From Actinomycetes bacterium (GTDB lineage Bacteria; Actinomycetota; Actinomycetes; Actinomycetales; Dermatophilaceae), in NCBI GenBank assembly GCA_023389095.1, contig JAEWFB010000389.1:1-7603 (forward strand): a DNA stretch of 7,603 nucleotides. Reading direction: 5' to 3'. The notes below the pieces were generated by a model, which saw only the letters and a list, made by a program, of their open reading frames with translations, did not search any database and was not told the DNA's origin. Position 1 is the stretch's first letter. The number at the start of each line of letters is the position of its first letter. Below are positions 5,494 through 7,603 of this stretch, piece by piece. The translations under genes were made by a program, and so were the position numbers.

Positions 5494-6462
5494 TCAGGGG
5501 GCGAGGGTCGGCTTCTCCTCCGACAGGGCGGTGCGCCACCAGTCCTGCGTCTGGGCGGTGTGGGTGAGCTGCTCGCGGTAGGCCGAGCCGGCGGCGCGCG
5601 CACACCGCTCGACGTCCGGCTCGTCGAGCGCCCCTCGGCGCCAGCGCAGCACGCGCCGTGTCGTGATCGGCTGCCCGGTGAGGGGTCGCAGCACGCCACC
5701 CGGTGGGGCCGAGGCCGTCGGCACGGCGAACGACACGGCACGCCCGGCGACGACCGAGGGCCACAGGGGGCCAAGGTCGTGCGGGCCGTAGCTCGACCGG
5801 AGGGTCACGCCGAGGCGGGCCAGAGCCGCGGACGTCGCCTCGCTGCCGGGGTCGATCTCCGACGGCGGCAGGATCCAGTCCTCGGCGGCGAGGTCGGTGA
5901 TGTCGACGCAGCGACGGGACGCGAGCGGGTGCGTGGCCGACAGCGCGACGAGGAGCGGCTCGCGGTCGACGATGCTGCGCTCGCCGAGCATCGACCGGTC
6001 CACCGGCGCCGCGGCCGTGAGGACGACGACAACGGCGACGTCGATGCGTCCGTCGACGAGGGCAGCGGTGGTCGTCGTGCCCGGCAGCGGGGGCACGGGC
6101 ATGAGCGGGCGGCGCATGTCAGTGGCGTACGCCTGCCCGACGAAGGAGCTGAAGAAGCGCATCGAGTCCGAGGACAGGCGCAGCGGACCCCGGGCGGAGG
6201 CGTCGGTGCGGATGTCCTCACGCAGCGCGGCGAGCTCGTCGAGCACGGTCCGGGCGCGAGCCACGACGCGCTCGCCGACGGCGGTGCACTCGAGACCGGC
6301 TCCCGCGGGGCGGAAGACGGTGCAGCCGAGCAGCCGTTCGATCCGGTGCACCTCCGAGCCGAGCGTTGCCTCGGTGACGCCGAGCGCGGCCGCGGCCGAC
6401 GGCACGCTGCCGTGCCGGGCGACCGCCGCGACGACGCGCAGGTGACGGACCTCGAGCTCCAT
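5494..6462 (-). CDS. LysR-family transcriptional regulator
   Basis: From ATG 6462 the protein has 322 residues. The N-terminal winged HTH fits LysR: MELEVRHLRVVAAVARHGSVPSAAAALGVTEATLGSEVHRIERLLGCTVFRP, residues 1-52, followed by the linker helix (about 62-90). The effector domain (about 92-295) is more diverged but keeps landmarks such as LVDGRIDVAVV (135-145), EPLLVALSATHPLA (168-181) and ITDLAAEDWILPP (188-200). A tail of about 25 residues (298-322) extends past the usual end of the fold. An extension to 6534 is open but starts upstream of the likely promoter, so I reject it. The gene is divergent from the tipA-like gene (98-bp gap) and upstream of ddaH on the same strand; a role in ddaH control is a guess, since LysR proteins usually regulate divergent genes. 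Its effector is unknown. Confidence 0.9.
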   Translation of the reverse strand: MELEVRHLRVVAAVARHGSVPSAAAALGVTEATLGSEVHRIERLLGCTVFRPAGAGLECTAVGERVVARARTVLDELAALREDIRTDASARGPLRLSSDSMRFFSSFVGQAYATDMRRPLMPVPPLPGTTTTAALVDGRIDVAVVVVLTAAAPVDRSMLGERSIVDREPLLVALSATHPLASRRCVDITDLAAEDWILPPSEIDPGSEATSAALARLGVTLRSSYGPHDLGPLWPSVVAGRAVSFAVPTASAPPGGVLRPLTGQPITTRRVLRWRRGALDEPDVERCARAAGSAYREQLTHTAQTQDWWRTALSEEKPTLAP

Positions 6463-6469
6463 CCTCCCG

Positions 6470-6475
6470 AGCGTA
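6470..6475 (-). promoter_or_regulatory. -10 box of the LysR gene, leaderless arrangement
   Basis: The minus strand reads TACGCT, then CGGGAGG, then ATG (6462). The TANNNT box lies 7 nt before the start codon. The GGGAGG stretch touches the ATG with no spacing, so it cannot act as a normal Shine-Dalgarno, and a leaderless transcript explains the arrangement better. Confidence 0.45.
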
Positions 6476-6523
6476 GGGCGCGTGCCGGCCTCGTGCTCAC
6501 GGACGCCGTGGCCTTGAATGGGC

Positions 6524-6554
6524 TTGACCCTCACGTGACGTGAGGCGCCACGCT
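6524..6554 (+). promoter_or_regulatory. MerR-type promoter with dyad operator in a 19-bp spacer
   Basis: TTGACC (6524-6529) serves as -35 and CACGCT (6549-6554) as -10, separated by exactly 19 bp, the overlong spacer typical of MerR-activated promoters. Most of the spacer is the perfect dyad CCTCACGT-G-ACGTGAGG (6529-6545). From memory it closely resembles the operator of the Streptomyces lividans tipA promoter. The -10 ends 6 nt before ATG 6561, so transcription may start at the start codon. The simplest reading is that the downstream TipA-like protein binds here and, on ligand binding, untwists the DNA to activate its own gene. Confidence 0.78.
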
Positions 6555-6560
6555 CGACCC

Positions 6561-7370
6561 ATGACCACGGATGCGACGACGAACGCGAGGCTGGTGCCGC
6601 AGATGGCCACCTGGACGGTGGGGCAGGTCGCCGACGTCTTCGGCGTGACGGTGCGCACCCTGCACCACTACGACGAGATCGGCCTGCTCGTGCCGAGTGA
6701 GCGCTCGGCGGCCGGCTACCGGCTCTACACCGACGCCGACCTGACGCGGCTGCAGCAGGTCGTCGTGTACCGGCGCCTCGAGCTGCCGCTCGAGGAGATC
6801 GCCGGGCTGCTCGACGGCGGCGAGGACGCCGCGACCCACCTGCGGCGTCAGCGCGACGCGGTCATGACCCGGCTCGACGAGCTCAGCGAGATCGTCGTGG
6901 CCATCGACCGAGCACTGGAGAGAGAGATGAGCAACCAGCCCGCCACGCCCGAGGAGATGAAGGAGCTCTTCGGCGACGGCTTCCGGGACGAGTACCAGCA
7001 GGAGGCGCAGGAGCGCTGGGGCGAGACCGACGCGTGGAAGCAGTCGGCGGCCCGCACCCAGCGCTACACGAAGGCCGACTGGGAGCAGGTCAAGGCCGAG
7101 ACGGACGCCGTCAACGCGGCCTTCGTCGCGGCGATGACCGCCGGCGAGCCGGCGACGAGCGAACCGGCGATGGATGCCGCCGAGCAGCACCGCCGGCACA
7201 TCGCCGACCGCTTCTACGACCTCGACCACGACTTCCACCGCGGCCTCGCCGACATGTACATCGCCGACCCGCGGTTCACGAAGACGTACGAGGACGTCGC
7301 GCCGGGCCTCGCCCAGTACGTCCACGACGCGATCCACGCGAACGCCGACCGGCACGCGTCGACCGACTGA
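6561..7370 (+). CDS. TipA-like MerR-family regulator with TipAS ligand-binding domain
   Basis: From ATG 6561 the protein has 269 residues. Residues 18-86 are a MerR winged HTH (WTVGQVADVFGVTVRTLHHYDEIGLL, then SERSAAGYRLY), 88-122 a dimerising coiled coil, and 123-269 a TipAS antibiotic-recognition domain (EEMKELFGDGF, ERWGETDAWKQS, YTKADW, DPRFTKTYEDVAPGLAQYVHDAI). TipAL-type proteins sense thiopeptide or other bulky drugs and activate transcription. Two points are notable. Met123 (6927) follows GGAG with a 6-nt gap, allowing a separate 147-residue TipAS form. No cysteine occurs in the TipAS domain: the region of TipAL Cys207/Cys214 reads FYDLDHDFHRGL (218-229), with Leu221 and Gly228 there. 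The start could also be ATG 6603, closer to the usual TipA N-terminus; I prefer 6561 because of the promoter spacing. No drug-efflux or resistance gene is adjacent except the MMPL unit 4 kb away. Confidence 0.93.
   Translation: MTTDATTNARLVPQMATWTVGQVADVFGVTVRTLHHYDEIGLLVPSERSAAGYRLYTDADLTRLQQVVVYRRLELPLEEIAGLLDGGEDAATHLRRQRDAVMTRLDELSEIVVAIDRALEREMSNQPATPEEMKELFGDGFRDEYQQEAQERWGETDAWKQSAARTQRYTKADWEQVKAETDAVNAAFVAAMTAGEPATSEPAMDAAEQHRRHIADRFYDLDHDFHRGLADMYIADPRFTKTYEDVAPGLAQYVHDAIHANADRHASTD
6917..6929 (+). promoter_or_regulatory. Internal Shine-Dalgarno and start codon for a stand-alone TipAS-like product
   Basis: GGAG (6917-6920), six bases, then in-frame ATG (6927-6929), exactly at the junction of coiled coil and TipAS domain. 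The site forces an AGA arginine codon (6921-6923), normally avoided in such high-GC genomes, which suggests the purine-rich site is selected. The product would have 147 residues, close to the 144 of TipAS in S. lividans, which arises by the same internal-start strategy. Confidence 0.68.
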
Positions 7371-7375
7371 CCCCG

Positions 7376-7415
7376 CCCCTGCTCCGCCCCTGCTCCGCCC
7401 CTTCCGCCCCTTCCG
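7376..7415. repeat. Two tandem C-rich repeats, 2 x 11 bp then 2 x 9 bp
   Basis: CCCCTGCTCCG is repeated at 7376-7386 and 7387-7397, directly followed by CCCCTTCCG at 7398-7406 and 7407-7415. The block begins 5 bp after the tipA-like stop and abuts the 50-bp inverted repeat. CCTGCTCC in the first units is complementary to GGAGCAGG at 7466-7473, just outside the right arm of that repeat. Confidence 0.85.
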
Positions 7416-7465
7416 CGATTCGATGTATTCGGCGATCACCGGTGACCGCCGAATACATCGAATCG
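7416..7465. terminator. 50-bp inverted repeat, probable strong terminator of the tipA-like gene
   Basis: CGATTCGATGTATTCGGCG (7416-7434) and its exact reverse complement (7447-7465) make a perfect 19-bp stem. After one A/C mismatch (7435/7446), TCACC/GGTGA (7436-7440/7441-7445) extends the symmetry to the centre. The arms are more AT-rich than the surroundings. Lying between the tipA-like stop and the asd promoter it most simply acts as a terminator or insulator; no U-tract follows on the plus strand. A dispersed palindromic repeat or a binding site are alternatives. Confidence 0.65.
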
Positions 7466-7503
7466 GGAGCAGGCCAAGGAAGTGCTGACCGAGGGGTGAA
7501 CGC

Positions 7504-7528
7504 GGCCCGGGCCCCGACGGCCCGGGCC
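7504..7528. repeat. GC-only 10-bp stem-loop immediately upstream of the asd -10
   Basis: GGCCCGGGCC (7504-7513), CCGAC, GGCCCGGGCC (7519-7528). Each 10-mer is itself a palindrome, so the pair is both a direct and an inverted repeat. It covers the place of the asd -35 and ends one base before the TAGCCT box, so it may be an operator or shape the promoter; a second terminator is another option. Confidence 0.6.
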
Positions 7529-7529
7529 G

Positions 7530-7535
7530 TAGCCT
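7530..7535 (+). promoter_or_regulatory. -10 box of asd, leaderless arrangement
   Basis: TAGCCT, then TGTGAC, then ATG (7542): the TANNNT box ends six bases before the start codon, putting the transcription start on the ATG. No Shine-Dalgarno is present. The -35 position (about 7507-7512) falls inside the GC-only repeat. Confidence 0.55.
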
Positions 7536-7541
7536 TGTGAC

Positions 7542-7603
7542 ATGCGAGTCGGTGTCTTCGGTGCTACGGGTCAGGTCGGCGGGGTCATGCGGGCCCTCCT
7601 CGA
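7542..7603 (+). CDS. asd: Aspartate-semialdehyde dehydrogenase, N-terminal fragment cut by the window edge
   Basis: Only the first 20 codons are present: MRVGVFGATGQVGGVMRALL. This is the nucleotide-binding N-terminus of Asd (GxTGxxG at residues 7-13), strongly like actinobacterial Asd proteins, which start MRVG(V/I)xGATGQVGxVM. The enzyme reduces aspartyl phosphate to aspartate semialdehyde with NADPH, feeding lysine/diaminopimelate, threonine and methionine synthesis. In many actinobacteria asd directly follows the aspartokinase gene; here the upstream neighbour is the tipA-like gene, with a strong hairpin between, so asd is probably transcribed from its own leaderless promoter. N-acetyl-glutamyl-phosphate reductase (ArgC) shares the fold, but the GATGQVGGVM wording favours Asd. 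Confidence 0.82.
   Translation, partial: MRVGVFGATGQVGGVMRALL

Noticed and set aside
6463..6534. A start at 6534 for the LysR gene
   Set aside because: The 24 extra residues precede the canonical LysR N-terminus (MELEVRHLRVV) and extend across the LysR -10 box into the tipA-like operator.
6531..7439. A 302-codon minus-strand frame opposite the tipA-like gene
   Set aside because: Compositionally biased (Val/Gly/Arg) antisense shadow; the opposite strand encodes clear MerR and TipAS domains, and its start falls in the 50-bp palindrome.
7371..7473. CRISPR array or insertion-sequence end at the repeat block
   Set aside because: The tandem units are 9-11 bp with no spacers, and the 50-bp inverted repeat has no transposase or flanking target duplication nearby.
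1..7603. tRNA, rRNA, riboswitch or anti-phage defence module
   Set aside because: No cloverleaf, rRNA segment, recognisable aptamer core or defence-protein domain was seen; every convincing gene belongs to an ordinary family or is the small secreted protein.

Overview
The window is very GC-rich DNA (I judge above 70% by eye) with G/C-ending codons, TANNNT-type -10 boxes placed 6-7 nt before start codons, and a TipA-like regulator. This points to a high-GC actinobacterium. The secreted-protein and Asd sequences suggest something near the Intrasporangiaceae/Micrococcales, but that is impression only; no marker gene is present. The left end is a 24-G run followed by C runs and looks like a contig end or assembly artefact.

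Layout, left to right. (1) 1-140: homopolymer end plus the tail region of the first gene. (2) 141-449 (-): small secreted protein with a signal peptide and two cysteines. (3) 598-2658 (-): MMPL/RND-type membrane exporter. (4) 2699-3286 (+): MarR-family regulator, divergent from the exporter; the gap holds an AT-rich patch with a perfect 8+3+8 inverted repeat, a good operator candidate. (5) 3300-4550 (-): FAD-dependent amine-oxidase-like oxidoreductase, convergent with marR; a 16-bp palindrome lies at the junction. (6) 4644-5414 (-): dimethylargininase (DDAH-type amidinohydrolase). (7) 5494-6462 (-): LysR-family regulator. (8) 6561-7370 (+): TipA-like MerR-family regulator with a C-terminal TipAS drug-recognition domain, divergent from the LysR gene, with a MerR-type promoter (19-bp spacer over a perfect dyad). 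(9) 7371-7541: C-rich tandem repeats, a 50-bp inverted repeat and a second GC-rich stem-loop. (10) 7542 to the end (+): start of aspartate-semialdehyde dehydrogenase, cut by the window edge.

Three regulatory themes stand out. The MMPL/MarR pair looks like a drug- or lipid-responsive efflux module controlled through the shared divergent operator. The TipA homologue appears autoregulated and seems to keep an internal in-frame start with its own Shine-Dalgarno for a stand-alone ligand-binding domain, but it lacks the cysteines used by TipAL for covalent thiopeptide capture. Four genes (ddaH, lysR, tipA-like, asd) have a -10-like box 6-7 nt before the start codon, suggesting leaderless transcripts. 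I found no mobile element, CRISPR array or RNA gene, and no evidence of a wholly new multi-gene system; the most interesting material is in the tipA-like locus and its flanks.
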